Positions 1 to 8,688 of a stretch of 45,862 nt of DNA are shown piece by piece. A model generated the notes under the pieces. It was not told the DNA's origin and searched no databases. It saw nothing but the letters and a program-made list of their open reading frames with translations. Position numbers and translations under genes: made by a program. The stretch is from an uncultured Porphyromonadaceae bacterium (GTDB taxonomy: Bacteria; Bacteroidota; Bacteroidia; Bacteroidales; Muribaculaceae), in assembly GCA_902461565.1 (NCBI GenBank), contig CABPYL010000023.1, forward strand, positions 1-45,862, written 5' to 3'. The first letter of the stretch is position 1. Each line of letters begins with the position of its first letter.

Positions 1-27
1 AAATGGTAGCACAAAGATAATAAAAAA

Positions 28-57
28 TTTTGACACCTCCAAGCTTGAGTGTCAAAA
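28..57. repeat. Perfect 9-bp inverted repeat, possible minus-strand terminator
   Basis: TTTTGACAC at 28-36 is mirrored by GTGTCAAAA at 49-57, with a 12-nt loop. Read on the minus strand, the stem is followed by a run of T (complement of positions 22-27), as in an intrinsic terminator, but no minus-strand gene lies to its right. It could instead be an operator or belong to a gene left of the window. Confidence 0.45.
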
Positions 58-149
58 AGATTCGCCAGTCCCATAATTTAATTCTGTCAAAGACCCGCGG
101 CAGCGCCGCACCCTATTTTGCGCGCAACTTTAAAAAAGTCGCGAAAAAG

Positions 150-181
150 TTTGGCAGAGAAGACAAAAATCTGTACTTTTG
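150..181 (+). promoter_or_regulatory. Bacteroidetes-type promoter of rplU-rpmA
   Basis: TTTG at 150-153 (-33) and TACTTTTG at 174-181 (-7, matching TAnnTTTG) are separated by 20 bp, the same spacing as several other promoters in this window. Transcription would start near 186-189, leaving a leader of about 85 nt before rplU. Confidence 0.7.
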
Positions 182-217
182 TGGGCTGATTTTCCGCAAT
201 AGGCTCGGTTAAGCGCG

Positions 218-259
218 AATAGTTTATTCAACTTTCGCCGCCTCAGCGGGTTAACTATT
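218..259 (+). promoter_or_regulatory. Nested stem-loop in the rplU leader
   Basis: AATAGTT (218-224) pairs with AACTATT (253-259). Inside, CCGC (238-241) pairs with GCGG (246-249). The structure ends 13 nt before the rplU ATG. Some ribosomal-protein mRNAs are autoregulated through leaders, so a role in L21/L27 feedback is possible but not shown. Confidence 0.35.
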
Positions 260-272
260 ATTATCATTATCA

Positions 273-593
273 ATGTACGTAATCGTAGAAATCCAGGGAC
301 AGCAGTTCAAGGCCGAAAAAGATCGTTTCTTGTATGTGCACTATCTTGGAGAGAATGTAAAAGAAGGCGACAGCGTTGAATTCGACCGCGTTCTTCTCGC
401 CGACCTCGACGGCACCGTAAAAGTAGGCGCTCCCACCGTAGAAGGTGCAAAGGTAGTTTGCGAAGTAGCAACCTCCCTCGTCAAAGGCGACAAAGTTATC
501 GTTTTCAAGAAAAAACGTCGCAAAGGCTATCGCCGCAAAAACGGCCACCGCCAGTATTTCACCAAGGTTGTCATCAAAGACATCGTAGCCTGA
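273..593 (+). CDS. rplU: 50S ribosomal protein L21
   Basis: L21 is a 23S rRNA-binding protein of the large ribosomal subunit. The 106-residue product has the usual length and landmarks: the N-terminal MYVIVEIQGQQFKAEK, the central VEFDRVLL stretch, and a basic C-terminal segment (FKKKRRKGYRRKNGHRQ, about residues 77-93) that contacts rRNA. It is first in a two-gene operon with rpmA, 42 bp downstream, the conserved bacterial arrangement. The obgE gene that often follows in other phyla is absent. A promoter at 150-181 and a structured leader precede it. The ATG at 273 is the only start that gives the conserved N-terminus. The identification is secure. Confidence 0.97.
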   Translation: MYVIVEIQGQQFKAEKDRFLYVHYLGENVKEGDSVEFDRVLLADLDGTVKVGAPTVEGAKVVCEVATSLVKGDKVIVFKKKRRKGYRRKNGHRQYFTKVVIKDIVA

Positions 594-635
594 TTGTTTC
601 ACCACCGCATCTGCGAATAATATCTAAACAGCACT

Positions 636-899
636 ATGGCACATAAAAAAGGCGTCGGTAGTTCGAAGAACGGCCGTGAATCAGAAAGCAAACGTCTTGG
701 CGTCAAGATTTTCGGCGGCCAGTTTGCAAAAGCCGGTAACATCATCAAACGTCAGCGCGGCACCGTACACCATCCGGGCCTCAACGTAGGTATGGGCAAA
801 GACCACACACTCTATGCACTTATCAACGGCACAGTAAGTTTCACTGAAGGCCGCAACGGCCGTAAGTTCATCAATATTGTACCTGTAGCCGAGGCTTAA
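636..899 (+). CDS. rpmA: 50S ribosomal protein L27
   Basis: L27 sits near the peptidyl-transferase centre, where its N-terminal tail reaches the P-site tRNA. The 87-residue product starts MAHKKGVGSSKNGRES and contains the family's GGQFAKAGNIIKRQRG and HHPGLNVGMGKDHTLYAL segments. The tail begins directly after Met with no N-terminal cleavage extension of the kind found in Firmicutes, so no maturation protease is needed. It follows rplU by 42 bp and ends 23 bp before a strong intrinsic terminator, which closes the operon. Confidence 0.97.
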   Translation: MAHKKGVGSSKNGRESESKRLGVKIFGGQFAKAGNIIKRQRGTVHHPGLNVGMGKDHTLYALINGTVSFTEGRNGRKFINIVPVAEA

Positions 900-922
900 G
901 CACAATCCGACAAAACATTACG

Positions 923-957
923 ACGGCAGCACGACATCGTGCTGCCGTTTGTTTTAT
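923..957 (+). terminator. Intrinsic terminator of rplU-rpmA
   Basis: A perfect 10-bp stem, ACGGCAGCAC (923-932) with GTGCTGCCGT (939-948), has a 6-nt loop and is followed by TTGTTTTAT. It lies 23 bp after the rpmA stop codon. Confidence 0.9.
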
Positions 958-1042
958 ACCCATGTGTGTTTCATCAATGAAAAAATTTGCAAACAAGGCA
1001 TATGAAATCATTGCCGCAATAGGCAATACCACTTTTTTTTAC

Positions 1043-1050
1043 TAATTTTG
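1043..1050 (+). promoter_or_regulatory. -7 promoter element of purH and the mre operon
   Basis: TAATTTTG matches TAnnTTTG exactly and lies 29 bp before the purH ATG, giving a leader of roughly 25 nt. No TTTG is found at the expected -33 distance, so this box is less certain than the rplU and recJ promoters. Confidence 0.5.
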
Positions 1051-1079
1051 CACATTAATTATACAAAGCTATAAATACG

Positions 1080-2621
1080 ATGTCGTCAACAAAAAAAATC
1101 AGAAGCGCATTAATCTCTGTCTTCCATAAGGACAAACTCGAGCCAATTTTAACAAAACTTTACAATTCAGGCGTCAAACTTATTTCGACGGGAGGTACTC
1201 GGTCTTTTATCGAAAGTCTCGGCTATCCATGCGTGGCAGTTGAAGATCTTACGGGCTATCCGTCGATCTTGGGAGGCCGTGTTAAAACGCTTCATCCGAA
1301 AATTTTCGGCGGTATTCTGGCACGCCGCGACAACGAAGGCGACAACGCACAGTCGGCACAGTATGAGATCGACCCGATCGACCTTGTCATTGTGGATCTC
1401 TATCCCTTCGAAGATACGGTATCTTCCGGCGCATCCGAAGCCGACATCATTGAGAAAATCGACATAGGCGGTATCTCGCTTATCCGCGCCGCCGCCAAAA
1501 ACTTTGCCGACGTTGCCATCGTCGCATCCAAAGCACAGTACCCGCTGCTCGCAGGCATCCTGGACGCACACGGTGCCGAGACAACCCTTGAGGAACGGCG
1601 CCTGCTTGCCCGCGAGGCTTTCGCTGTTTCGTCGGGCTACGACACCGCTATCTACAACTGGTTCGCAGAGACCACTCCGCTTGAGGATTGCGGACTGTCG
1701 GCACTCCGCGTTGCCGTAAACGGCGCGATGCCCCTTCGCTACGGCGAAAACCCCCATCAAACCGCCGCATACTACGGGGACTTCGACAAACAGTTCGACA
1801 AACTGCACGGAAAAGAGATAAGCTACAACAACCTGCTCGACATCGATGCCGCCTGCTCGCTCATCGACGAGTTCGAAGACACCACGGTAGCAATCCTCAA
1901 GCACAACAATGCCTGCGGGTGTGCGACTCGCGGCACAGTAGACGAAGCCTGGGCCGACGCTCTTGCCGGCGATCCCGTTTCAGCTTTCGGCGGCATTATT
2001 ATCTGCAACCGCCGCATCGAAGCTAAGGCAGCTGCCGAAATCGGCAAAATCTTCTTCGAGGTTATCATTGCTCCCGAGTACAGCGACGACGCTCTGACAA
2101 TCCTCAAGCAAAAAAAGAACCGCATAATCCTTGTCCGCAAGGCTGCCGCTCCTGCCGGAAAGCGCATGCGCACTATCCTCGGGGGCATGCTCGTACAGGA
2201 CAATGACGCCAAAGTTGAGACTGCCGACGACATGAAGCTCGTTTCCGGCGACACTCTCACCGACGCAATAGTGGCCGACATGATTTTTGCCAACAAACTT
2301 GTGAAGCACAGCAAAAGCAACGCCATCGTACTTGCCCGCAACGGGCAGCTGTTAGCATCGGGCGTAGGCCAGACATCTCGCGTTGACGCATTGCGCCATG
2401 CAATTGAGAAAGCGCACTCGTTCAACTTCGACCTCAAGGGTGCCACTATGGCCTCGGACGCGTTCTTCCCCTTTGCCGACTGTGTGGAAATAGCCCATGC
2501 CGAAGGCATCGACTACGTTATCCAGCCCGGAGGTTCTATCCGCGACACCGATTCGGTGGACTACTGCAAGGCCAACGGCATGACAATGGTCATGACCGGC
2601 TTCCGCCACTTCCGCCATTGA
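1080..2621 (+). CDS. purH: Bifunctional AICAR transformylase / IMP cyclohydrolase
   Basis: PurH carries out the last two steps of IMP synthesis: formylation of AICAR with 10-formyl-tetrahydrofolate, then ring closure. The 513-residue protein has the full two-domain length. The N-terminal MGS-like cyclohydrolase domain (about 1-190) contains KLISTGGTRSFIESLG and GGRVKTLHPKIFGG. The C-terminal transformylase domain contains LRYGENPHQ, the catalytic-region motif KHNNACGCA, DPVSAFGGII, the lysine segment KLVKHSKSNAIV and SDAFFPFADCVE. It leads the operon with mreB 25 bp downstream, a purH-mre linkage known from Bacteroidetes that ties purine synthesis to cell-wall elongation genes by position only. 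Confidence 0.97.
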   Translation: MSSTKKIRSALISVFHKDKLEPILTKLYNSGVKLISTGGTRSFIESLGYPCVAVEDLTGYPSILGGRVKTLHPKIFGGILARRDNEGDNAQSAQYEIDPIDLVIVDLYPFEDTVSSGASEADIIEKIDIGGISLIRAAAKNFADVAIVASKAQYPLLAGILDAHGAETTLEERRLLAREAFAVSSGYDTAIYNWFAETTPLEDCGLSALRVAVNGAMPLRYGENPHQTAAYYGDFDKQFDKLHGKEISYNNLLDIDAACSLIDEFEDTTVAILKHNNACGCATRGTVDEAWADALAGDPVSAFGGIIICNRRIEAKAAAEIGKIFFEVIIAPEYSDDALTILKQKKNRIILVRKAAAPAGKRMRTILGGMLVQDNDAKVETADDMKLVSGDTLTDAIVADMIFANKLVKHSKSNAIVLARNGQLLASGVGQTSRVDALRHAIEKAHSFNFDLKGATMASDAFFPFADCVEIAHAEGIDYVIQPGGSIRDTDSVDYCKANGMTMVMTGFRHFRH

Positions 2622-2646
2622 TAAATTCCTTTCCCCAAATAACGCA

Positions 2647-3666
2647 ATGAGACTTTTCTCTCTAACAAAAGAAATTGCAATCGACCTTGGCACAGCCAAC
2701 ACGATTATCATCCATAACGACAAGATTGTAATCAACGAGCCCTCCATAGTCGCCCTTGACAGCCGCACCGACAAGCTTATAGCCGTAGGCAACGAGGCAC
2801 ACCAGATGGAAGGCAAAGGCCACGTTGGCATCCGTACGGTGCGCCCTCTGCGCAAGGGCGTCATCGCCGACTTCAACGCCGCCGAACTAATGATCCGCGG
2901 TCTTGTCAAAAAGGCAAGCACAAAAAACAACTGGTTCTCGCCATCGCTGCGCATGGTTGTAGGAATACCATCCGGAGCTTCGGAAGTTGAGGTCCGCGCG
3001 GTTCGAGACTCTTCCGAACATGCGGACGGCCGCGACGTATACATGATCCACGAGCCCATGGCAGCCGCCTTAGGTATCGGACTTGACGTTGAAGCCCCGC
3101 AGGGCAACATGATAGTTGACATAGGCGGCGGCACAACCGAAATCGCCGTTATCTCGCTTGGCGGTATCGTGAGCAACAAGAGTATCCAGGTTGCCGGCGA
3201 CGATCTTACCGACGACATTCTCAACCACATGCGGCGCGCCCACAACATCAAAGTGGGTGTTCGCACGGCCGAACAGATCAAGATGCACGTAGGTTCCGCT
3301 CTCACCGAGCTTGACAATCCGCCGGAGGATTACGTTGTCCACGGTCCCAACCTGATGACTTCGCTCCCTCTGGAAGTTCCCGTGAGCTACCAGGAAATAT
3401 GCCATTGCATAGAAAAGACGATCTCCAAAATCGAAGCCGCCGTACTCAGCGCCCTGGAGCAGACGCCTCCCGAGCTATACGCCGACATCGTGCGCAACGG
3501 CATCTATCTTGCCGGCGGCGGCGCGCTGCTGCGCGGCCTCGACAAGCGCCTAATCGACAAGATCGGTATCCAGTTCCACATTGCCGACGACCCACTGCTG
3601 TGCGTGGCAAAGGGTACAGGCGTGGCTCTGAAGAACATCCACCGTTTCTCGTTCCTTATCCGATAA
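2647..3666 (+). CDS. mreB: Rod-shape actin homologue MreB
   Basis: MreB is a bacterial actin whose membrane-associated filaments guide lateral cell-wall synthesis. The 339-residue product matches family length. Nucleotide-binding motifs are visible: IDLGTANTIIIHNDKIVINEPS near the N-terminus (phosphate 1), VDIGGGTTEIAV at about residues 156-167 (phosphate 2), and LAGGGALLRGLDKRL near residues 287-301 (adenosine loop). HEPMAAALGIG is also typical. It lies 25 bp after purH and is followed by mreC and mreD, then PBP2 and RodA, so the full elongasome core is present in order and probably co-transcribed. Confidence 0.97.
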   Translation: MRLFSLTKEIAIDLGTANTIIIHNDKIVINEPSIVALDSRTDKLIAVGNEAHQMEGKGHVGIRTVRPLRKGVIADFNAAELMIRGLVKKASTKNNWFSPSLRMVVGIPSGASEVEVRAVRDSSEHADGRDVYMIHEPMAAALGIGLDVEAPQGNMIVDIGGGTTEIAVISLGGIVSNKSIQVAGDDLTDDILNHMRRAHNIKVGVRTAEQIKMHVGSALTELDNPPEDYVVHGPNLMTSLPLEVPVSYQEICHCIEKTISKIEAAVLSALEQTPPELYADIVRNGIYLAGGGALLRGLDKRLIDKIGIQFHIADDPLLCVAKGTGVALKNIHRFSFLIR

Positions 3667-3690
3667 AAGCACGGCGCGGCCGGATACGCA

Positions 3691-4560
3691 GTGGGCGAAC
3701 TTTTTTCGTTCATAGTAAAACACAGCAAGTGGCTTGTGTTCATCATTCTGGTGAGCATAAGCTGCATGCTTATATTCAAGAACGACCCCTACCGGCAACA
3801 TGTGTACCTCACATCGGCCGGACGCATGGCCTCAACCGTCTACAAGAGCGCCAACAACGTTACCTCGTACTTCAATCTCCTCGAAATCAACGACGACCTC
3901 AACCGCAGCAACGCAGCGCTGCAATCAGAGATAGTGAGGCTGAACGAACGCATAAACCTACTCACGGAACAGGGCTTCCGCGACACCCTGAGGGTTGATT
4001 CCGGCATCAGTCCGTTCCGCTTTATCGTGGCCCACGTTATCAACAACAGTGTGGCTCACCCGTTCAACTACCTCACCATCAACAAAGGCAGCCGCGACGG
4101 TATCAAGCCCGAACTTGGCGTTGTAGACCGCAACGGCGTCGTAGGCATCGTAAGCAACGTGGGGCCTTCCACGGCCCGAGTGATATCACTGCTTAACCCG
4201 CACTTCCGCCTCTCGTGCAAAATCAAACGCAGCGACTATTTCGGCTCGCTTGTATGGGAGGGCGGCAATCCCGAGGAAGCCACACTGGAAGAACTGCCGC
4301 GGCACACCGTGTTCGAGGTAGGCGATACAATCGTTACCAGCGGTTTCTCGGCGGTCTTCCCCGCCGGGCTGCCCGTGGGTGTGATTGTTAACGACGATAC
4401 CGACCGCACGCAGAACTTTTTCAAGTTGCGCGTGCGCCTCCTAACCGATTTCACAACCCTCGGCAACGTACAGGTGATTGTGAACAATCAGGCCGAGGAG
4501 ATAAAAGCGCTTTCGCAGGGCGAGGAAAACGATTCAAAAAAGAACCCATTCGGCACATAG
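3691..4560 (+). CDS. mreC: Rod-shape determining protein MreC
   Basis: MreC is an inner-membrane protein with a periplasmic domain that links MreB to PBP2 and activates it. The 289-residue product begins with GTG. It has one transmembrane helix (about residues 12-30, WLVFIILVSISCMLIF), then a coiled-coil region (about 55-95, ending LNERINLLTEQ), then the MreC beta-domain containing NYLTINKGSRDGIKPELGV and GVVGIVSNVG. The GTG is preferred because it places the helix close to the N-terminus and leaves a 24-bp gap after mreB. No ATG in frame would keep the helix intact. mreD follows after 6 bp. Confidence 0.93.
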   Translation: MGELFSFIVKHSKWLVFIILVSISCMLIFKNDPYRQHVYLTSAGRMASTVYKSANNVTSYFNLLEINDDLNRSNAALQSEIVRLNERINLLTEQGFRDTLRVDSGISPFRFIVAHVINNSVAHPFNYLTINKGSRDGIKPELGVVDRNGVVGIVSNVGPSTARVISLLNPHFRLSCKIKRSDYFGSLVWEGGNPEEATLEELPRHTVFEVGDTIVTSGFSAVFPAGLPVGVIVNDDTDRTQNFFKLRVRLLTDFTTLGNVQVIVNNQAEEIKALSQGEENDSKKNPFGT

Positions 4561-4566
4561 GAGCAC

Positions 4567-5082
4567 ATGACAAAGTTCGCAATACGCTATGCAATAATGT
4601 TCGTGCTGCTGATACCTCTGCAGGCGATAGTGTTCAACCACCTCATTCTGTTCAATGTGGCGGTGCCGATGGCGTTTCTGTATCTTATCATAATGCTGCC
4701 TGTAACTTTAGGCACCAATATATCCACGCTTCTCGGTTTCCTTGCCGGCTTCCTCCTGGATATTTTTTGCGACACCCCCGGCGTAAACGCCCTCTGCTGT
4801 ACAGTTCTTGCCTTCGTGCGCAAGCCTCTGTTCCACTTATATGTATCTATGGACGACGACCTTGCCGGACGCTCCCCCTCGGCGCGCTCTATGGGTTACG
4901 CGGCTTTCATGAAATTCATATTCACGGCAACGGTTATATATTCCGCAATGCTCTTTACCGTGGAAGCATTCCAGTTCTTCAACCCGTGGCTGCTTGTCCT
5001 CCGCATTCTCGCCTCAACGGTCTACACCTTTGTCGTCCTCTACGCCATCGACTGCCTGCTGGCGCCCAAGAACGACGATTAG
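4567..5082 (+). CDS. mreD: Rod-shape determining protein MreD
   Basis: MreD is a small polytopic inner-membrane partner of MreC. The 171-residue protein is almost entirely hydrophobic, with five to six predicted membrane segments, for example YAIMFVLLIPLQAIVF, VAVPMAFLYLIIMLPVTL, LLGFLAGFLLDIFCDTPG and FIFTATVIYSAMLF. The LLGFLAGFLLDIFCDTPGVNAL segment resembles the family's conserved G-x-x-x-G-x-x-x-D region. Primary sequence is weakly conserved in MreD, so position between mreC (6 bp upstream) and mrdA (21 bp downstream) is a large part of the evidence. Confidence 0.88.
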   Translation: MTKFAIRYAIMFVLLIPLQAIVFNHLILFNVAVPMAFLYLIIMLPVTLGTNISTLLGFLAGFLLDIFCDTPGVNALCCTVLAFVRKPLFHLYVSMDDDLAGRSPSARSMGYAAFMKFIFTATVIYSAMLFTVEAFQFFNPWLLVLRILASTVYTFVVLYAIDCLLAPKNDD

Positions 5083-5103
5083 GCCAAAACAACTTGTCTG
5101 TAA

Positions 5104-6963
5104 TTGAGAAAGAACTATAACTTAGAGAAACGCAAATATATTGTCGGCGGCTTTATAGTGCTTATCGCCATAATATACCTGATACGCCTGTTCGACCTTC
5201 AGATCAACGACGAGAAGTACAAACAGAGCGCCGACTCCAACGCGTTCCTTAAAAAGACAGTATACCCGAGCCGCGGCCTCATCTATGACCGCAACGGCGA
5301 GCTGGTGGTATTCAACCAGCCGGCCTACGACGTTATGATGATTCCGCGCGACGTACAGCCGTTCGATACGCTCGATTTCTGCAACACACTCAACATCACA
5401 CGCGAAGACTTCGACAAACGCCTCGCCCAGATGAAAGACCGCCGCAGCAATCCCGGCTACTCGTCGTACACCCCGCAGCGTCTTATTTCGCAGCTGTCCG
5501 CCCAGGACTACGGTCGCCTCCAGGAAAAACTGTACCGCTTCCCCGGATTCTTTATACAGAAGCGCATTCTGCGACAGTACAACTATCCAACGGCCGGCAG
5601 CGTACTCGGCAACATACGCGAGGTGTCGAAGGACGACATAGAACGCGACGATTATTATGCCGCAGGGGACTACACCGGCGACCTCGGCATCGAAAAAAGC
5701 TACGAGCAATATCTTCGCGGCGTAAAAGGCGTGGAGATACTTATCCGCGACGCCCACGGCCGCATTCAGGGGCGTTACGAGGACGGCGCACACGATGTAG
5801 AACCGATATCCGGACGCGACCTCAGGCTGAGCCTGGATATCAAGCTGCAGCAGTACGCCGAGTCGCTCATGGTAGGCAAACGGGGCGCCGTAGTGGCCAT
5901 AGAGCCAAATACAGGCGAAGTGCTATGTATGGTGTCCATGCCTAACTACGATCCCACACTGCTTGTGGGACGCCAGCGCGGCGCGAACTACCGCAAACTT
6001 GTGAACGACCCGTCGTGGCCACTGTTCGACCGCGCGCTCATGGGTACCTATCCTCCCGGTTCCACTTTCAAGCCCACGCAGGGCCTTATTTTCCTCCAGG
6101 AAGGCATAATAGACCTCACCACGGCCTACCCGTGCCACGGCGGATACATAAACGGCGGTCTGCGCGTGGGCTGCCACCCCCACGGTTCTCCCCTCCCGCT
6201 CAAACCGGCCCTGCAGACCTCGTGCAACGCGTTCTTCTGCTGGGGGTTCAAGGCCATGATAGACCGCCGCAGCAAGTACGGTTCATCCGCCGCAGCCTTC
6301 GAGATATGGAAGAACCACCTTGTGTCTATGGGCTACGGCTACCGCCTCGGCATCGACCTGCCCGGCGAGAGCCGCGGCTTTATCCCCAACGCCAAATTCT
6401 ACGATAAATTCTACCGCGAAGGGCGCTGGAGCGCCAACACCATAATATCCGTATCCATCGGCCAGGGCGAAATACTTGCCACACCGCTACAGATAGCCAA
6501 CCTGTCGGCCACGATAGCCAACCGCGGCTATTTCCACACGCCGCACATCGTAAAGGCGATACAGGACACCGTAATGCCCGCCGGATTTAACGAGGAGCAC
6601 CATCCAACAATTGAAAAACGCCACTACGATGCCGTTGCCGAAGGGATGCGCATGGCCGTTACCGGGGGCACATGCCGCCGGGCCGCCATTCCTGGTATCG
6701 AGGTATGCGGCAAAACGGGCACTGCCCAGAACCCACACGGCAAGGACCATTCAGCATTCATGGGGTTCGCCCCCTACCAGAATCCACAGATCGCAGTGGC
6801 CGTATACGTTGAAAACGGCGGCTGGGGCGCCACTTTCGGCGTGCCTATCGGGAGCCTTGTAATGGAAAAATATCTCACCGGCAAAATAGCCCCGGAACGG
6901 AAGGCTATGGAAGAACAAATGCTAAACACCCGTATCACATATGCCACTCCCAAGAAGAAATGA
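5104..6963 (+). CDS. mrdA: Penicillin-binding protein 2 (elongation transpeptidase)
   Basis: PBP2 is the class B transpeptidase that cross-links peptidoglycan during side-wall growth, working with RodA. The 619-residue product begins at a TTG codon. An N-terminal membrane anchor (about residues 12-28) is followed by the PBP dimerisation domain (from RGLIYDRNGELVVFNQPAYD) and the transpeptidase domain. The three active-site motifs are visible: STFK in GTYPPGSTFKP, SCN in LQTSCNAFFCWGF, and KTG in VCGKTGTAQNPHG. The TTG start gives MRKNYNLEKRK, a sensible cytoplasmic tail ahead of the anchor, and sits 21 bp after mreD. The 3' end overlaps rodA by 23 bp, suggesting coupled translation of the two partners. 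Confidence 0.95.
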   Translation: MRKNYNLEKRKYIVGGFIVLIAIIYLIRLFDLQINDEKYKQSADSNAFLKKTVYPSRGLIYDRNGELVVFNQPAYDVMMIPRDVQPFDTLDFCNTLNITREDFDKRLAQMKDRRSNPGYSSYTPQRLISQLSAQDYGRLQEKLYRFPGFFIQKRILRQYNYPTAGSVLGNIREVSKDDIERDDYYAAGDYTGDLGIEKSYEQYLRGVKGVEILIRDAHGRIQGRYEDGAHDVEPISGRDLRLSLDIKLQQYAESLMVGKRGAVVAIEPNTGEVLCMVSMPNYDPTLLVGRQRGANYRKLVNDPSWPLFDRALMGTYPPGSTFKPTQGLIFLQEGIIDLTTAYPCHGGYINGGLRVGCHPHGSPLPLKPALQTSCNAFFCWGFKAMIDRRSKYGSSAAAFEIWKNHLVSMGYGYRLGIDLPGESRGFIPNAKFYDKFYREGRWSANTIISVSIGQGEILATPLQIANLSATIANRGYFHTPHIVKAIQDTVMPAGFNEEHHPTIEKRHYDAVAEGMRMAVTGGTCRRAAIPGIEVCGKTGTAQNPHGKDHSAFMGFAPYQNPQIAVAVYVENGGWGATFGVPIGSLVMEKYLTGKIAPERKAMEEQMLNTRITYATPKKK

Positions 6964-8410
6964 CCCTGCGTCCACTTTCCGCAATCTGGACTGGCCCACA
7001 GTACTGATATACCTCATCATGGTGTTCGCCGGCATGGTGAGCATCTACGCCGCATGCTACAATTTTGACAACGCAAGCATGTTCTCCTTCGACGAATTTT
7101 CGGGCAAGCAGCTGCGGTGGATAGGACTGTCGGTATGCCTCGGCATAGTGCTGCTGCTTGTGGACGCGCGCATGTACGAGACTTACGCCTACCCCCTGTA
7201 TGTTTTTCTTGTGATATTGCTGGCCATAACGCCATTTGTGGCGCCGGATATCAAAGGCTCGCATTCATGGATAAGTTTCGGCGCATTCAGTATCCAGCCC
7301 GCCGAGTTTGCCAAGTTCGCCACGGCGCTTGCACTGGCCAAACTGTTCAGCAGCTATCATTTCGAGCTTAACGCAAAGCCGTCCAACTATATAAGGGCGC
7401 TTGCAATAATCTTTATCCCGATAGTGCTTATCCTGTTGCAGAACGAAACAGGGTCGGCGCTCACTTTCATGGCACTGTTCTTTGTGCTGTACCGCGAGGG
7501 AATGAGCGGCCTCGTGCTTTTTGCGGCAACATTCTCTGTTGTAATCTTCGTCGTTGCCATAAAGTACACCGAGACAATGATAATGGGGATGCCTACCGGA
7601 GAATATGCCGTGCTGCTGATGATAATGGCAGTTATGGTAGGTATGGCGGCAATATACGCCCGGCGCTTCGAGGTTGGCCGCAACCTGCTTCTTGGCTTTC
7701 TCGGCCTGGGTCTGATAGAATTCATACTCACACTGTGCGGAGTGCCTGTTCCAGGCCGTGCGGTGAACATCGCCGCCATCGCCATCGCATGCGTATATGT
7801 TGCCGTCGACGCTATACGGCTTCACCGCCCCAGACTGTTCGCTTCCTGTGCCACCGCTATGCTGGCAGTAGTGTTCCTTTTCTCTGTCGGCGCCGCCTTC
7901 GACCATCTACAGCCCCACCAGAAACTGCGCATACAGGTGGCGCTGGGTATTGTGGAGGACCTTCGCGACGCCGGTTACAACGTCAACCAGTCCAAGATAG
8001 CCATAGGCTCGGGCGGCCTTTTGGGCAAAGGCTTCCTCAACGGCACGCAGACAAAACTGAAATATGTGCCCGAACAGCACACCGACTTCATCTTCTGCAC
8101 CATCGGCGAGGAAGAAGGCTTCATCGGATCCATGCTTGTAACGCTGCTGTTCTTAGGGCTGATACTCAACGTAATCAAGATAGGCGAACGGCAGCCCACT
8201 ACTTTCGGCCGAGTATATGCCTACTGCGTGGCGTCGTATTTCATATTCCATTTCTGCATAAACATAGGCATGGTTATTGGCCTGTGCCCCGTCATAGGTA
8301 TTCCGCTGCCTTTCTTCAGCTACGGCGGCTCGTCGCTGTGGGGATTCACAATCCTGCTGTTCATCCTCCTCAAAATCGACGCCGCCCGTAAAAACGTGCT
8401 GTCGTACTGA
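6941..8410 (+). CDS. rodA: Rod-shape SEDS glycosyltransferase RodA
   Basis: RodA is a SEDS-family polytopic membrane protein that polymerises lipid II into glycan strands beside PBP2. The 489-residue product has about ten membrane segments and SEDS motifs: PAEFAKFATALALAKLF, the NETGSALTFMALFFVLYREG region, IAIGSGGLLGKGFLNGTQ, YVPEQHTDFIFCTIGEE, and VIGIPLPFFSYGGSS near the C-terminus. It is longer than the roughly 370 residues of E. coli RodA because of a large central stretch (about residues 190-310) with extra membrane segments, which I recall as usual in Bacteroidetes. It overlaps mrdA by 23 bp and closes the operon. No convincing terminator follows in the 278 bp before recJ. Confidence 0.95.
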   Translation: MPLPRRNDPASTFRNLDWPTVLIYLIMVFAGMVSIYAACYNFDNASMFSFDEFSGKQLRWIGLSVCLGIVLLLVDARMYETYAYPLYVFLVILLAITPFVAPDIKGSHSWISFGAFSIQPAEFAKFATALALAKLFSSYHFELNAKPSNYIRALAIIFIPIVLILLQNETGSALTFMALFFVLYREGMSGLVLFAATFSVVIFVVAIKYTETMIMGMPTGEYAVLLMIMAVMVGMAAIYARRFEVGRNLLLGFLGLGLIEFILTLCGVPVPGRAVNIAAIAIACVYVAVDAIRLHRPRLFASCATAMLAVVFLFSVGAAFDHLQPHQKLRIQVALGIVEDLRDAGYNVNQSKIAIGSGGLLGKGFLNGTQTKLKYVPEQHTDFIFCTIGEEEGFIGSMLVTLLFLGLILNVIKIGERQPTTFGRVYAYCVASYFIFHFCINIGMVIGLCPVIGIPLPFFSYGGSSLWGFTILLFILLKIDAARKNVLSY

Positions 8411-8586
8411 TACGTTGCCGGAGTGGCGTTGGCTGGCGTTCTCTCCGGGCGTTGGCCGAGGATGTTGCAGAAGCAATATCTTTGGCAAGTTTACTGTCTA
8501 AAACATTGATACTCAAAGGGTAGCTGCTGACGCGCCAAAGACACGTCCCTACATCTGCCAAAGGCATACGGACATTCGGGGGATAA

Positions 8587-8617
8587 TTTGATATTACAGA
8601 GGATTTTTGTAACTTTG
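8587..8617 (+). promoter_or_regulatory. Promoter of recJ-recQ, flanked by an inverted repeat
   Basis: TTTG at 8587-8590 and TAACTTTG at 8610-8617 are 19 bp apart, a near-ideal Bacteroidetes promoter. ATATTACA at 8591-8598, in the spacer, is mirrored by TGTAATAT at 8621-8628, just past the -7 box. The arms thus bracket the -7 element, a possible operator or a hairpin at the start of the transcript. Confidence 0.7.
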
Positions 8618-8688
8618 TGGTGTAATATGGATAAATGTTGCCATACAGCAACAGACATCTCTTTCCAAGTATATAAACACCACAATAT

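Noticed and set aside
2352..3317. 321-codon open frame on the minus strand
   Set aside because: It is antisense to the purH end and mreB, both certain genes, and has a biased composition.
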